A DNA stretch of 62,054 bases from Halomonas sp. ALS9 (lineage in GTDB: Bacteria > Pseudomonadota > Gammaproteobacteria > Pseudomonadales > Halomonadaceae): the NCBI RefSeq assembly GCF_001651035.1, contig NZ_LXRG01000022.1, forward strand, positions 1 to 62,054, read 5' to 3'. The notes below the pieces were generated by a model. The model had not been told where the DNA came from. It saw nothing but the letters and a program-made list of their open reading frames with translations, and searched no databases. Below, one piece after another: positions 52,538 through 62,048 of the stretch (the stretch's first letter is position 1; each line of letters opens with the position of its first letter). A program made the position numbers and the translations under genes.

Positions 52538-53752
52538 ATGAGCCATACCCCAAGCCGTCAAGATTACGACCACTACATGACGCCCAACTACTCACCGCAG
52601 CAGGTCATTCCCGTGCGTGGTGAAGGTAGCCGCTTGTGGGATCAGCAGGGGCGAGAATATATCGACTTCGCCGGGGGGATCGCGGTTAACTCCCTTGGCC
52701 ATTGTCATCCGGTGCTGGTTAACGCGCTTAAAGAGCAGGGCGAAAAGCTGTGGCACCTCTCCAACGTATTCACCAACGAGCCAGCGCTTGCCCTCGCCAA
52801 AACGCTGGTCGAGCGTACCTTCGCCGATAAAGTGTTCTTGTGCTCCTCCGGCGGTGAAGCCAACGAAGCTGCGCTGAAGCTGGCGCGCCGCTGGGCGGTG
52901 GATAACCACGGCGAACACAAAGATAAAATCATCTCGTTCTACCAATCCTTCCACGGGCGTACCTTCTTCACCGTTAGCGTCGGCGGCCAACCCAAGTACT
53001 CCCAGGGCTTTGGCCCGGTGCCCGGTGGCATCCTGCATGCTGACTACAACGATCTGGAAAGCGTCCGCAAGCTGGTCGGCGACGATACCTGCGCGATTAT
53101 GGTGGAACCCATGCAGGGCGAGGGCGGCATCGTGCCCGGCACGCAGGCGTTCCTCCAGGGGCTGCGCGACCTGTGCGATGAACACAACGCGCTGCTGATT
53201 TTTGACGAAGTGCAAACCGGCGTTGGCCGCAGCGGCGAGCTCTACGCCTATAAAAATTACGGCATTACGCCGGATATTCTCACCAGCGCGAAATCCCTGG
53301 GCGGCGGTTTCCCCATTGGCGCCATGCTGGCAATCGACTCGGTGGCTAAATCATTAGTTGTCGGTACCCACGGCTCTACCTATGGCGGTAACGCGCTGGC
53401 GTCTGCCGTTGCTCTGGCTGCGGTAGAGTTTATCGATACCCCCGAAGTGCTCCAGGGCGTTAAGCATCGCCACGATCTGTTCCGTGAGCATCTGGAAACC
53501 ATCAACCGCAAGTACGGCGTGTTCAAAGAGATTCGTGGTATGGGCCTGCTGATGGGCGCCCAGATGTCGGATGCCTATGAGGGCCGTGCCAAAGATATCC
53601 TGCCGCTGGCGATTGAAGAGGGCCTGATGGCGCTGATCGCAGGGCCGAACGTACTGCGCATGGCGCCTTCCCTAGTTATTCCAGAGGCAGATATCGCCGA
53701 GGGCATGGCCCGCTTGGAGCGCGCGATTGAGCGGTTAGTTGCGACCGCATGA
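52538..53752 (+). CDS. aruC: Succinylornithine/acetylornithine aminotransferase
   Basis: A 404-residue class III PLP aminotransferase that takes the terminal amino group of N2-succinylornithine to 2-oxoglutarate, giving succinylglutamate semialdehyde. The PLP lysine is in [15 protein letters not shown], with [14 protein letters not shown] before it. Family members also act on acetylornithine in biosynthesis. GGAG precedes the ATG. The stop overlaps the next open frame's ATG (ATGA at 53749), tying it to aruF. It opens the operon aruC-aruF-aruG-aruD-aruB. Confidence 0.93.
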   Translation: MSHTPSRQDYDHYMTPNYSPQQVIPVRGEGSRLWDQQGREYIDFAGGIAVNSLGHCHPVLVNALKEQGEKLWHLSNVFTNEPALALAKTLVERTFADKVFLCSSGGEANEAALKLARRWAVDNHGEHKDKIISFYQSFHGRTFFTVSVGGQPKYSQGFGPVPGGILHADYNDLESVRKLVGDDTCAIMVEPMQGEGGIVPGTQAFLQGLRDLCDEHNALLIFDEVQTGVGRSGELYAYKNYGITPDILTSAKSLGGGFPIGAMLAIDSVAKSLVVGTHGSTYGGNALASAVALAAVEFIDTPEVLQGVKHRHDLFREHLETINRKYGVFKEIRGMGLLMGAQMSDAYEGRAKDILPLAIEEGLMALIAGPNVLRMAPSLVIPEADIAEGMARLERAIERLVATA

Positions 53753-53802
53753 GTGAACAACAGGCTGCGTCACTCGTGTTAACGGAAGGGGAGGCGTCGA
53801 GA

Positions 53803-54867
53803 ATGCTGGTAGTTCGACCCGTTAAAGCGTCGGATCTCATGGCGCTGGAGCAGTTGGCGGAACACGCGGTGCCGAGGCTGACCAACTTACCCGCCAACCG
53901 TGAGCGGCTTCAGGAGCGCATTGCGCGCTCTCAAGACGCCTTTAACGGTGACGTTGAGTTTCCAGAAGACGAGCACTATACCTTTGTCCTGGCGGACGAT
54001 ACGTGCGAGGAAGTACTAGGCACGGCGACTATCCGTGCCCAGGCGGGCGCCAACGAGGCCTATTATACCTACCGTCAGGAAACGCTGATTCACGCTTCCC
54101 AGCAGCTCAACGTGCGCCGCGAAGTGCAGACGCTGGCGCTCTCCCATGAAGTGTCGGACGCCACGCTGCTGTGCGCCTTCTCGCTTAATCCCCGCTATAA
54201 AGGCACCAGCGCGGAGAGCCTGCTACGCCGAGCGCGGTTAATGTTTATCGCCCAGTATCCAGAACGGTTTTCGCGCATTCTGGCGGTGGCCTTCCCCGGC
54301 TATCTGGATACGCGCAGCGAATCGCCTTTCTGGGAAAGCGTAGGACGGCACTTTTTCGCCCGCAGTTTCCAGGATATGAATCACATTGCCGGAGTGCGCT
54401 CGAAGAGCTTTATCGCCGAAGTCATGCCCCAGTTTCCGCTCTATTTGCCGTTGCTAACGCCCCAGGCGCGGGCGGCGATAGGTCGTGAGCACCCCGCTCA
54501 CGAAGAGGCGCTGGAAGAGATGCTGGCGGAGGGCTTTGTGCGTTCGCGGCATGTGGATATTTTCGACGCGGGGCCGATTGTCAAAGCCGAGCGCGAGCGG
54601 TTAGAAACCTTCCGCAGTGCCGCCTGGCACCCTGTTCGCATACGCCCGGAGCACACCTTGCCTGATGCTGAACCGGCGCTGGTTGCCAATCAAAAACTGG
54701 GTGAGTTCCGTTGCATCGTCGCGCGCTACGCGCTCTCGCCCACCGGTCAGTTGATGCTATCTCCTGAGCACGCCGAGCGGTTGGGCGTCACGGAAGGGCG
54801 GGCGGTACTTGCCGCGCCGCTGACGTTACCCACCGCGGTAGATGCACTCGATGAAGGAGAGATGTAA
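53803..54867 (+). CDS. aruF: Arginine N-succinyltransferase, AruF-type subunit
   Basis: About 354 residues of the AstA family, which transfers succinyl from succinyl-CoA to arginine. Pseudomonads have two such subunits forming a hetero-oligomer, and this is the first. Motifs: MLVVRPVKASDL, FSLNPRYKGTSAESLLRRARLMFIAQ, SPFWESVGRHFFARSF, SFIAEVMPQFPLYLPLL and DIFDAGPIVKA. The ATG at 53803 matches the family start and has GGGGAGG about 9 nt upstream. An alternative ATG at 53749 overlaps the aruC stop and would add 18 residues. The stop overlaps the start of aruG by one base. Confidence 0.92.
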   Translation: MLVVRPVKASDLMALEQLAEHAVPRLTNLPANRERLQERIARSQDAFNGDVEFPEDEHYTFVLADDTCEEVLGTATIRAQAGANEAYYTYRQETLIHASQQLNVRREVQTLALSHEVSDATLLCAFSLNPRYKGTSAESLLRRARLMFIAQYPERFSRILAVAFPGYLDTRSESPFWESVGRHFFARSFQDMNHIAGVRSKSFIAEVMPQFPLYLPLLTPQARAAIGREHPAHEEALEEMLAEGFVRSRHVDIFDAGPIVKAERERLETFRSAAWHPVRIRPEHTLPDAEPALVANQKLGEFRCIVARYALSPTGQLMLSPEHAERLGVTEGRAVLAAPLTLPTAVDALDEGEM

Positions 54868-55898
54868 TGCGCATTCGACCCATTGCCCGTGATGATTTGG
54901 ATGGGCTTCAGGCGCTTGCGCAGCAGGCGGGCGTTGGCTTTACCTCGCTGCCGGATAACCGCGAGTTTCTAGCCGGTAAGATTGAGTCTGCCGCCAGCGC
55001 CTTTGAAGAGCGCACCCCGGTGGATGACCGGCTCTACTTCTTTGTGCTGGAAGACGAAGCAAGCGGCGAACTCGCTGGCTGCTGCGCCATTGAGGGGCAG
55101 GTGGGCCGGGAAGTGCCGTTCTACAACTATCGGCTGGGCACCTTGGCACACTCTTCGGTGCAACTGGATCTACACCGCACCATCGATACGCTGTTTTTAA
55201 GCTCTGACCACACCGGTGACGCCGAAGTGTGCTCGCTGTTTCTGCGCCCGGAATACCGCGGCGAAGCCAACAAACACTTGCGCAATGGCGCGCTGCTTTC
55301 CAAAGCTCGCTGGCTGTTTATCGCCCAGTTCCGCGACCGTTTCCCCGATAAAGTGCTGGCGGAAATGCGCGGTGTGTTTGACGAAAACAACACCAGCCCT
55401 TTCTGGGAGAGCCTGGGTAAACACTTCTTCCCCATGGATTTCAGCGAAGCGGATCGATTAACCGGTCTAGGGCAGAAAAGCTTTATCGGCGAGCTGATGC
55501 CCAAGTTTCCCATTTACACCACCTTTATGGCCGAAGAGGCGCGGGCCTGTATTGGTCAGGTGCATCGCCATACCCGCCCGGCGCTGGAAATGCTTAAAAA
55601 AGAGGGACTGCGCTGGGAAGGCTATATCGACATTTTCGATGGTGGCCCGACGGTCGAAGCTTATATTGACGACGTGCGCGCCATCCGTAACTCACGGCTC
55701 TGCCAGGTGGAAATATCCAATAGCGCAGCGGAAGAGAGCGTTAGCCGCTGGCTGGCCGCCACCACCCACATGCTGAACTTCACAGCCAGCTGGGTAGGTC
55801 GTGCGCCTACCGATGACAACACCATCGTGCTTAGCGAACAAGAAGCGCAGCGTTTAGGCGTTTCCACCGGCGATACCTTACGGTTACTCGAAACCTAA
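54867..55898 (+). CDS. aruG: Arginine N-succinyltransferase, AruG-type subunit (AstA)
   Basis: A 343-residue AstA protein, paralogous to AruF and starting MRIRPIARDDLDGLQALA. LFLRPEYRGEANKHLRNGALLSKARWLFIAQ, SPFWESLGKHFFPMDFSEAD, FIGELMPKFPIY and DIFDGGPTVEA are the conserved family blocks. The ATG overlaps the stop of aruF (TAATG), a coupled pair that would form the heteromeric enzyme. It is followed by a palindromic repeat element and then aruD. Confidence 0.94.
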   Translation: MRIRPIARDDLDGLQALAQQAGVGFTSLPDNREFLAGKIESAASAFEERTPVDDRLYFFVLEDEASGELAGCCAIEGQVGREVPFYNYRLGTLAHSSVQLDLHRTIDTLFLSSDHTGDAEVCSLFLRPEYRGEANKHLRNGALLSKARWLFIAQFRDRFPDKVLAEMRGVFDENNTSPFWESLGKHFFPMDFSEADRLTGLGQKSFIGELMPKFPIYTTFMAEEARACIGQVHRHTRPALEMLKKEGLRWEGYIDIFDGGPTVEAYIDDVRAIRNSRLCQVEISNSAAEESVSRWLAATTHMLNFTASWVGRAPTDDNTIVLSEQEAQRLGVSTGDTLRLLET

Positions 55899-56039
55899 GG
55901 AGCCTCTGATTAATGTGATGAGCGCAGGCCAGACAAGGCAAAAATCAACGAAAAAGCGGAGTTTACGGGGGGGAAATGAGCATTTTGAGGCGATTTTTAA
56001 CGCAGTATGGCCAAGCGCAATAGTTAATCAGAGGTTTCC
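55899..56039. mobile_element. MITE-like palindromic element inside the aru operon
   Basis: About 141 bp between aruG and aruD. The ends are inverted repeats, GGAGCCTCTGATTAA (55899-55913) and TTAATCAGAGGTTTCC (56024-56039), with one mismatch and one inserted base. The interior shows further weak inverted matches (GCAGGCC and TGGCC; AAAATC and GATTTTT), so the whole RNA can fold on itself. There is no gene. Target-site duplication is unclear (possible TA). It could be a non-autonomous transposon or a REP-like unit that affects mRNA stability. Confidence 0.7.
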
Positions 56040-56066
56040 TAGGCGACGTTTACAGGAGAATTTTTT

Positions 56067-57539
56067 ATGCACGCCCAACAGCAGCAACTCATCAATGGCG
56101 CCTGGGTCGCGGGCGACGCAGAGCCGTTGAGCAAGGTTGACCCCGTTTCCGGTCAGCCGCTATGGCAAGCCGCGACCGCCAGCGCTGAGCAAGTCGCCGC
56201 AGCGGTAAAAGCCGCCCGCGGTGCCTTTCCCAACTGGGCGCGTACCCCCTTTGCCGAGCGTCAGGCGCTGGTCGAACGGTTTGCCGAGGTGCTCAAAAAC
56301 CGTAGTGAAGCGTTAGCCGTGGCAATCGCCTCTGAAACCGGTAAACCACTCTGGGAAGCGCGCACCGAAGCGGGTGCCATGGTGGGTAAGGTGGCGCTGT
56401 CGGTTAAGGCGTATAACGAGCGCACCGGTGAGCGGGAAAAAGCCGTTGGCAGTGCAAAAGCGGTGCTGCGCCATCGCCCCCACGGCGTGATGGCGGTGTT
56501 TGGCCCTTATAACTTCCCTGGTCATCTGCCCAACGGGCATATGGTGCCTGCGCTATTGGCGGGTAACTGTGTGGTCTTCAAGCCCAGCGACCAAACCCCG
56601 CTGACGGCAGATTTAACCCTGCAGTGCTGGCTGGAAGCCGGTCTGCCCGCAGGCGTTATCAACCTGGTGCAGGGCGGTGTGCCGGTGGGCCAAGCGCTGG
56701 CAGGTAATCCCGATATTGATGGCCTGCTGTTTACCGGCAGCGCCAAAGTGGGCGGTATGCTGCACCAGCAGTTTGCTGGCCAACTGGATAAGATTCTAGC
56801 GCTGGAGCTGGGCGGCAATAACCCCCTGGTGGTGAAAGATGTCGACGACGAGCGGGCAGCGGTTCTGGCGATTCTGCAGTCGGCATTTCTCTCCGGCGGC
56901 CAGCGCTGCACCTGCGCGCGGCGTTTGATGGTGCCTGAAGGCGCCGTCGGTGATCGCTTGATCGATGCGCTTTCAGAGGCAATCGCTAAGCTGCACGTGG
57001 CGGGTCAGTTTGAGGAAAATCCTGCGCCGTTTTATGGTGGCTTGGTCAGCGTGGCGGCGGCGGATGGCTTGCTTCAGGCCCAGGATGAATTGGAGTCCAT
57101 GGGCGGCACGGTAATCAACCGCATGCTGCGCCTGCAGGAGAACACCAGTCTGTTAAGCCCTGCGCTAATCGACGTGACGGGATTGGATGTGCCCGACGAG
57201 GAGCACTTTGGCCCGCTGCTGAAAATCCACCGCTATAGCGATTGGAATGAAGCGCTCGCGCTTGCCAACAACACCCGCTACGGGCTTTCCGCCGGATTGA
57301 TTGGCGGTGATCAAGCCGATTGGGACGACTTCTTGCTGCGCATTCGTGCCGGTATCGTCAACTGGAACCGCCAAACCACCGGTGCCTCCGGCGATGCGCC
57401 TTTCGGCGGCGTGGGTGACAGCGGCAATCACCGCCCCAGCGCGTTTTACGCGGCGGACTACTGCGCCTATCCGGTCGCTTCCATGGAAGCCGACAGCCTG
57501 GAGATGCCCGAGACCCTGCCGCCGGGAGTCAGTCTATGA
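56067..57539 (+). CDS. aruD: Succinylglutamate-semialdehyde dehydrogenase
   Basis: A 490-residue aldehyde dehydrogenase (AstD/AruD) that oxidises N-succinylglutamate semialdehyde to N-succinylglutamate with NAD+. The catalytic Cys is in [10 protein letters not shown] and the Glu in [19 protein letters not shown] and [13 protein letters not shown] belong to the AstD signature. AGGAG lies upstream of the ATG. It is separated from aruG by the MITE-like element, but the next gene overlaps it by 4 bp. Confidence 0.94.
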   Translation: MHAQQQQLINGAWVAGDAEPLSKVDPVSGQPLWQAATASAEQVAAAVKAARGAFPNWARTPFAERQALVERFAEVLKNRSEALAVAIASETGKPLWEARTEAGAMVGKVALSVKAYNERTGEREKAVGSAKAVLRHRPHGVMAVFGPYNFPGHLPNGHMVPALLAGNCVVFKPSDQTPLTADLTLQCWLEAGLPAGVINLVQGGVPVGQALAGNPDIDGLLFTGSAKVGGMLHQQFAGQLDKILALELGGNNPLVVKDVDDERAAVLAILQSAFLSGGQRCTCARRLMVPEGAVGDRLIDALSEAIAKLHVAGQFEENPAPFYGGLVSVAAADGLLQAQDELESMGGTVINRMLRLQENTSLLSPALIDVTGLDVPDEEHFGPLLKIHRYSDWNEALALANNTRYGLSAGLIGGDQADWDDFLLRIRAGIVNWNRQTTGASGDAPFGGVGDSGNHRPSAFYAADYCAYPVASMEADSLEMPETLPPGVSL

Positions 57540-58894
57540 GCGCCCTCGACGTCCGGGAAGTCAATTTTGACGGCCTAGTCGGCCCAACCCATAACTACTC
57601 GGGGTTGGCGGTAGGTAACGTCGCTTCCATGAGCCACGGCGGGTTAGTGTCCAACCCCAAAGAGGGCGCGCTGCAAGGGCTTTTAAAGATGAAGTCGCTG
57701 ATGGACGCAGGCTATGCCCAGGGCGTTTTGCCTCCCCAGCAGCGGCCAGATATTGGCGCACTGCGCGATTTGGGCTTTAGCGGCAGCAATAGCGAAGTGC
57801 TGGCCCGTGCCGCCAAAGAGGCCCCTCAGCTACTGCGGGCGGTCTGCTCGGCGTCCAGTATGTGGACAGCGAATGCGGGCACGATCACACCAAGCCTGGA
57901 TGCATCTGATCGACGGGTACACTTCACGCCAGCAAATCTACAGTCCAGCTTTCACCGCTATTTAGAGCCGCAAACGACTGGCCGGGTGCTGCAGGCAATT
58001 TTCCACGACGAGCAGCACTTCGCCCACCATCCGGTGCTGCCTGCAACGCCCGCCTTTTCCGATGAAGGTGCGGCCAATCACACCCGTCTATGCGGTGAGC
58101 ACGGGGAACCCGGCGTTCATCTGTTTGTGTATGGCCGCCAGGCGTTTGGTGACGTGCGTAGCGGCGAGCGCGAACCCAAGCACTATCCGGCTAGGCAAAC
58201 CCTGGAAGCCAGCCAGGCGGTGGCTCGCCAGCATGGGTTAACCGAGGCGCAAACGGTGTTTGCCCAGCAGCATCCGGACGCCATCGATGCAGGCGTATTC
58301 CATAACGATGTGATTGCCGTGGGCAACGGCCCCGTCCTGCTCTACCACGAAATGGCCTTTCTGGACGAAGAGGGCACCCTGGATGAGCTGCGCGCTAAAA
58401 TGGCCACGCCGCTGATTCCCGTGCGCGTACCTTTGGAAGCGGTAAGCATGGAGGATGCGGTAGCCTCGTATCTGTTTAACTCGCAGCTACTCTCCAACCC
58501 GGATGGCACCATGACTCTAGTGGTGCCCGGCGAATGCCAGGAGCGAGAAACAGTATGGCGCACCATTCAAGACCATTTGCTGGCGGGTAATAACCCGATT
58601 AGCGAAGTGATCGTTAAAGACGTCAAGCAGAGCATGCGCAACGGCGGCGGCCCCGCCTGCCTGCGACTGCGCGTGGTTCTTTCCGAGGCAGAGCGAGCAG
58701 CGCTAACTGGCCGCGTGCTGCTCACCGATGGGCTTTACGATGATCTCACCGTCTGGGTAAATCGCCACTATCGCGACCGGCTGGCTGTGGACGACCTCAA
58801 AGACCCGCAGCTCGCGCAGGAGTCACTAGCCGCGTTGGATGAGCTAACCCAGTTGCTAACGATTGGGGCTGTTTATCCGTTTCAGTTAGGGTAA
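57536..58894 (+). CDS. aruB: N-succinylarginine dihydrolase
   Basis: A 452-residue AstB/AruB that hydrolyses succinylarginine to succinylornithine, CO2 and two NH3. Family patterns: [17 protein letters not shown] at the start, [25 protein letters not shown] (catalytic His) and, near the end, [13 protein letters not shown] (catalytic Cys). The ATG overlaps the aruD stop (ATGA), so translation is coupled. In Pseudomonas aruE would follow; here the AT-rich parA-relA/spoT insert follows instead. Confidence 0.95.
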   Translation: MSALDVREVNFDGLVGPTHNYSGLAVGNVASMSHGGLVSNPKEGALQGLLKMKSLMDAGYAQGVLPPQQRPDIGALRDLGFSGSNSEVLARAAKEAPQLLRAVCSASSMWTANAGTITPSLDASDRRVHFTPANLQSSFHRYLEPQTTGRVLQAIFHDEQHFAHHPVLPATPAFSDEGAANHTRLCGEHGEPGVHLFVYGRQAFGDVRSGEREPKHYPARQTLEASQAVARQHGLTEAQTVFAQQHPDAIDAGVFHNDVIAVGNGPVLLYHEMAFLDEEGTLDELRAKMATPLIPVRVPLEAVSMEDAVASYLFNSQLLSNPDGTMTLVVPGECQERETVWRTIQDHLLAGNNPISEVIVKDVKQSMRNGGGPACLRLRVVLSEAERAALTGRVLLTDGLYDDLTVWVNRHYRDRLAVDDLKDPQLAQESLAALDELTQLLTIGAVYPFQLG

Positions 58895-58937
58895 ATGCGT
58901 GTAATTAATAGTTTTTGTTGTTAATTTTATTTAGAGC

Positions 58938-58967
58938 TTGTGCGTTGAATATATGATGTTTTATAAT
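58938..58967 (+). promoter_or_regulatory. Promoter of the ParA-RelA/SpoT pair
   Basis: TTGTGC (58938-58943), an 18-bp spacer and consensus TATAAT (58962-58967), 38 bp before the ParA ATG. The ribosome site AAGGAG is at 58995-59000. Confidence 0.55.
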
Positions 58968-59004
58968 CTATAAAATTTTTATTTATAATATTTCAAGGAG
59001 ACTT

Positions 59005-60102
59005 ATGAGAATAATATCTATATTCAATAATAAAGGGGGTGTTGGAAAATCGACTTTGACTTATCATTTAGGCGCAGCTCTTTCTGAGCAAGGAAAACGT
59101 GTACTCTTAGTGGATCTTGATCCACAGTCGAATTTAACATTGTATGGGTTGACTGAACATCAGCTTGAAAAAATTTGGAATGGAGAAGATGAATTTATTG
59201 CAGATTATAGAGCTGCAAAAAACAAAATGTCATCAAAAGAGTTTGAGGAGTTTCATAAAAAGAACCACTCTATCCATTACTTATTGAAGCCTATCGAAGA
59301 TGGAGAGTCTGATGAGACAGTGCTTTGTGAACCAATAAAATTAAAAGATAATTATGATTTGATACCTGGTCGATTAACCCTCCATTTGTTTGAAAATAAA
59401 CTTTCAAAACAATGGAGCGATGCTTTTTTAGGTGATCCGCAGGCAGTTAGAATAGTCACTGCGATTAGAAAAATATGTGAAGACTATGCTGTTGAATTTA
59501 ATTACGATGTGGTTTTAATTGACACTTCACCTAGTTTAGGTGCTTTAAATAAAATAATTATTTCAAACTCTGATACCTTTTTGATACCATGTGCACCAGA
59601 TATGTTTTCTGACTATGGTATTCGCAATATAGGTAATGCTTTAAAAGTTTGGCAAAAAGAATTTAATACGATGCATTCTTTGTTGTCTGACAGTAAAAGA
59701 GAATACTTCCCCAAAGAGTTTGTTAGGTTGCTTGGCTATACAGTATATAACGCAAAAAAGAGAACAGATGCTCCAAACGAGCTAAATGTTGCGCTTGCTC
59801 ATTATAACTATGCAAAAAAGTTACCTTCAACAATTAATAAATATATACCACAAACATGCCTAATTAATGATGCAGTAAATTTTTATGATAGCTCAATAGG
59901 TGAGAATTCCGTAATTCACGGTCATGGCACTCTCCCAACTATGGCTCAGAAATATAAGAAACCTATGTGGGAAGTTCCCGATGTCCCTGATTTAGGGGAG
60001 GAAAAGAATACTATTCGAGGAAACGCTGGTCTTTATCGTGCAACCCAGGTTGGATACCTTCGTCTTGCTCAAGCTGTATCGGAAAGATTGGAGCTATTAT
60101 AA
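59005..60102 (+). CDS. ParA family ATPase of an AT-rich two-gene module
   Basis: A 365-residue ParA/MinD-type ATPase. The deviant Walker [11 protein letters not shown] at residues 8-17, has the signature Lys; [11 protein letters not shown] and [14 protein letters not shown] are the A' and Walker B regions. An insert of about 50 residues lies after the A' motif (about 50-95), which is longer than in chromosomal Soj proteins and not seen in plasmid ParA of usual length. No ParB gene or parS-like repeat is near. The AT-rich codon use differs sharply from the aru genes beside it. The partner gene starts one base after its stop. Confidence 0.88.
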   Translation: MRIISIFNNKGGVGKSTLTYHLGAALSEQGKRVLLVDLDPQSNLTLYGLTEHQLEKIWNGEDEFIADYRAAKNKMSSKEFEEFHKKNHSIHYLLKPIEDGESDETVLCEPIKLKDNYDLIPGRLTLHLFENKLSKQWSDAFLGDPQAVRIVTAIRKICEDYAVEFNYDVVLIDTSPSLGALNKIIISNSDTFLIPCAPDMFSDYGIRNIGNALKVWQKEFNTMHSLLSDSKREYFPKEFVRLLGYTVYNAKKRTDAPNELNVALAHYNYAKKLPSTINKYIPQTCLINDAVNFYDSSIGENSVIHGHGTLPTMAQKYKKPMWEVPDVPDLGEEKNTIRGNAGLYRATQVGYLRLAQAVSERLELL

Positions 60103-60103
60103 A

Positions 60104-60805
60104 ATGAGCGATGAAAATATCAATGAAATAACTTCTATCATAAGGAATGATTTGCATCTTTATGAGTTGTTACACGATAAATTTGTTTCTTATTTGAATA
60201 GAGATCCTATTTTAAAGAGGCTTGTACACAGCCACAAGTCGAGGTTTAAAGATTTCGGACACCTTGAAGAAAAAATAAAGAGAAAAAATGCCGAGGATTT
60301 GGCGCTTGATGAGAGTGAGAGAAAGGGGCAAATTACTTCTGAGAATGTTAAGTCGAGAATTACAGATATATGTGGAATTAGAATACTTCATATATATATT
60401 GGTCAGTTTGAAGAGATACATAAGGCACTTATGAGTTATGTGCGTTCTGGAGAGTTGTCGCTTTTTGAAGAGCCAAAAGCGTATACTTGGGATCCTGAGT
60501 ATTCACGTTATTTTGAAGGTCTAGGAGTTAGATCGAAACTGAAGGAGAGTTTTTATACTAGTGTTCACTATGTTTTTAAACCAAGAGAAGATAGTGATAT
60601 TACATGTGAAGTGCAAGTGAGAACTCTATTTGAAGAAGTTTGGGGTGAGATTGATCATGACTTTAATTATCCTGAAAATTCAAAGAGCAGAATTATTCAG
60701 GAGCAACTAAAAGTTCTTGCTAGAGTTGTTGGCGCGGGTACAAGATTGTCAGATTCAATATATGGTATTTATAGAAATGAGGAAGCTGATAAAAAAGATG
60801 TTTAG
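60104..60805 (+). CDS. RelA/SpoT-domain protein (small alarmone synthetase-like)
   Basis: 233 residues. The (p)ppGpp-synthetase fold is visible: the basic helix SRFKDFGHLEEKIKRK, the catalytic Asp in TDICGIRILHIYI, ESFYTSVHYVFKP and the second catalytic Glu in CEVQVRTLFEEVWGEIDHDFNY. So the pyrophosphokinase centre seems intact. There is no HD hydrolase or regulatory TGS/ACT domain. Proteins of this size include toxic small alarmone synthetases (ToxSAS), which act on tRNA or ATP/ADP. Start ATG 60104 is one base after the ParA stop, so translation is coupled; an upstream overlapping frame exists but is not homologous. Confidence 0.85.
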   Translation: MSDENINEITSIIRNDLHLYELLHDKFVSYLNRDPILKRLVHSHKSRFKDFGHLEEKIKRKNAEDLALDESERKGQITSENVKSRITDICGIRILHIYIGQFEEIHKALMSYVRSGELSLFEEPKAYTWDPEYSRYFEGLGVRSKLKESFYTSVHYVFKPREDSDITCEVQVRTLFEEVWGEIDHDFNYPENSKSRIIQEQLKVLARVVGAGTRLSDSIYGIYRNEEADKKDV

Positions 60806-61113
60806 CGAAATTATGTTCTTGATTTTTTATTCTCTCTGAAAAGCTGGTTTTGATTTAACGTTAAAGGGTAGTGTTGTATATTTTAATTTTTTGCATTATG
60901 TTGCTAGGTTTTTTTTACATATTGTTGATGATTCTTTGGATGAGTTTAGTAAGTGAAAAATCATGACCTAATTATCAATGCTCAGTGATCTAGTGCTAAT
61001 TGGAGCGGGTACCTGTTTTTCCCGCGTTACGTTGTCCCTACAAAATTCACAAGTGCCGATCTTAACTTAAGTCATGTAATTCGGCATTAATTCATTATAA
61101 GACATAGGGTTAT
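60806..61113. other. AT-rich gap after the ParA-RelA/SpoT pair
   Basis: About 310 bp without a gene. Two short inverted repeats occur: GCGGG/CCCGC (61005-61009 and 61021-61025) and TGCCGA/TCGGCA (61054-61059 and 61081-61086). Base composition changes back to the host type at about 61100. No tRNA or att-like duplication of the left edge was found. Confidence 0.5.
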
Positions 61114-61558
61114 TTGATTGTATCCTCAATCAAAATTCACTCAGCACTCGCAACCTCAGACCTGCGCGCGGCTGGCTTATGCAAAGTACATACAGCGTAT
61201 CGGCCGTGAACCAGCACCGATGCATGCTGACTTTGCGAGCCAAATCGATAAAGGCTACATCGACGTTGCCACCCTTGATTTACAGTTTGCGGGCTACGTG
61301 GTGTTCTATCCAGATGGCGATTATATGCATCTCGAAAACGTCGCCGTGCTGCCGATTTATAGTGGCAACGGTATTGGTAAGCAATTGATTGAACACGTTG
61401 AGCGTGCAGCCAAAGAGGCCGGGAACAAGGCCGTAGAACTCTATACAAATGAAGCCATGACGGAAAATATCGCCATGTATGCGAAGCTTGGATATATCGA
61501 AATTGGCAGCAGGTGCGAAGCAGGGTTTAATCGAATTTACTTCCGAAAGCAGCTATGA
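61114..61558 (+). pseudogene. GNAT acetyltransferase with probable 5' frameshift
   Basis: The frame from 61118 encodes a GNAT domain: RLAYAKYIQRIGREPAPM, then LENVAVLPIYSGNGIGKQLI (acetyl-CoA loop) and the C-terminal part. Its first 17 codons (TTG start, YPQSKFTQH...) do not look like a GNAT start. In the next frame, from TTG 61114, the translation IKIHSALATSDL does. The two frames would join at CTGCGCGCGGC near 61160-61172 by loss of one G or C. About 7 residues may also be missing before RLAYAKY. So the gene is probably inactive, or translated from an internal start (for example ATG 61220). Confidence 0.55.
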
Positions 61559-61634
61559 ATTGATGACTGATACGAAGAGATCGCTCTAACAGGCTGGCAG
61601 GATGTAATTGACGAGTAATACTGGGGATCGAGAT

Positions 61635-62048
61635 ATGACGCCTATTATTAAGCCTACTAACGATAAGGCGTTTGCGGAAAACATAATTCTTCGGAATATG
61701 TCAGCCTATTACAAACAGCTGGATATGCGCTGGGATACTGACCTATTTGATAAACAGTGGCGTGAGTTAGACAGCTACGAGCTGGTCATAAACGCGTCAC
61801 GAGTGGGGCTGCTGTGCGTAAATCACGATGAAAGCGCTTACTATATTCGGGAACTACAAATTGATCAAAAATGGCAGCGCAATGGCTTCGGTACAGCGGC
61901 AATTCGATACACGGAAGAAATTGCTCAACAAGCGGGCATTCACTTGCTTCGGCTACGTGTATTTTATATAAACCCGGCGGTAGCGCTTTACGAACGTATG
62001 GGATTTCGTACCCGTAAAACGGAAGATAATACTCCGCGCGCTCAATAA
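61635..62048 (+). CDS. GNAT family N-acetyltransferase
   Basis: 137 residues of the GNAT fold. The acetyl-CoA loop is in IRELQIDQKWQRNGFGTAAIRY, the Q/RxxGxG/A motif of this family, and the C-terminal YERMGFR closes the domain. Substrate unknown. The ATG at 61635 has GGGGA 7 nt upstream; an earlier in-frame start at 61608 is less likely. The gene is complete and ends 6 bp before the window edge. Two neighbouring GNAT genes suggest a locus of accessory genes. Confidence 0.85.
   Translation: MTPIIKPTNDKAFAENIILRNMSAYYKQLDMRWDTDLFDKQWRELDSYELVINASRVGLLCVNHDESAYYIRELQIDQKWQRNGFGTAAIRYTEEIAQQAGIHLLRLRVFYINPAVALYERMGFRTRKTEDNTPRAQ

Noticed and set aside
52592..53215. Long minus-strand open frame (207 codons) opposite aruC
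   Set aside because: Shadow of a GC-rich gene; no ribosome site and no recognisable protein pattern.
58895..61113. Integrated plasmid or prophage
   Set aside because: A ParA gene alone is not enough: no ParB, replication, integrase, structural phage gene or tRNA-att site is visible.
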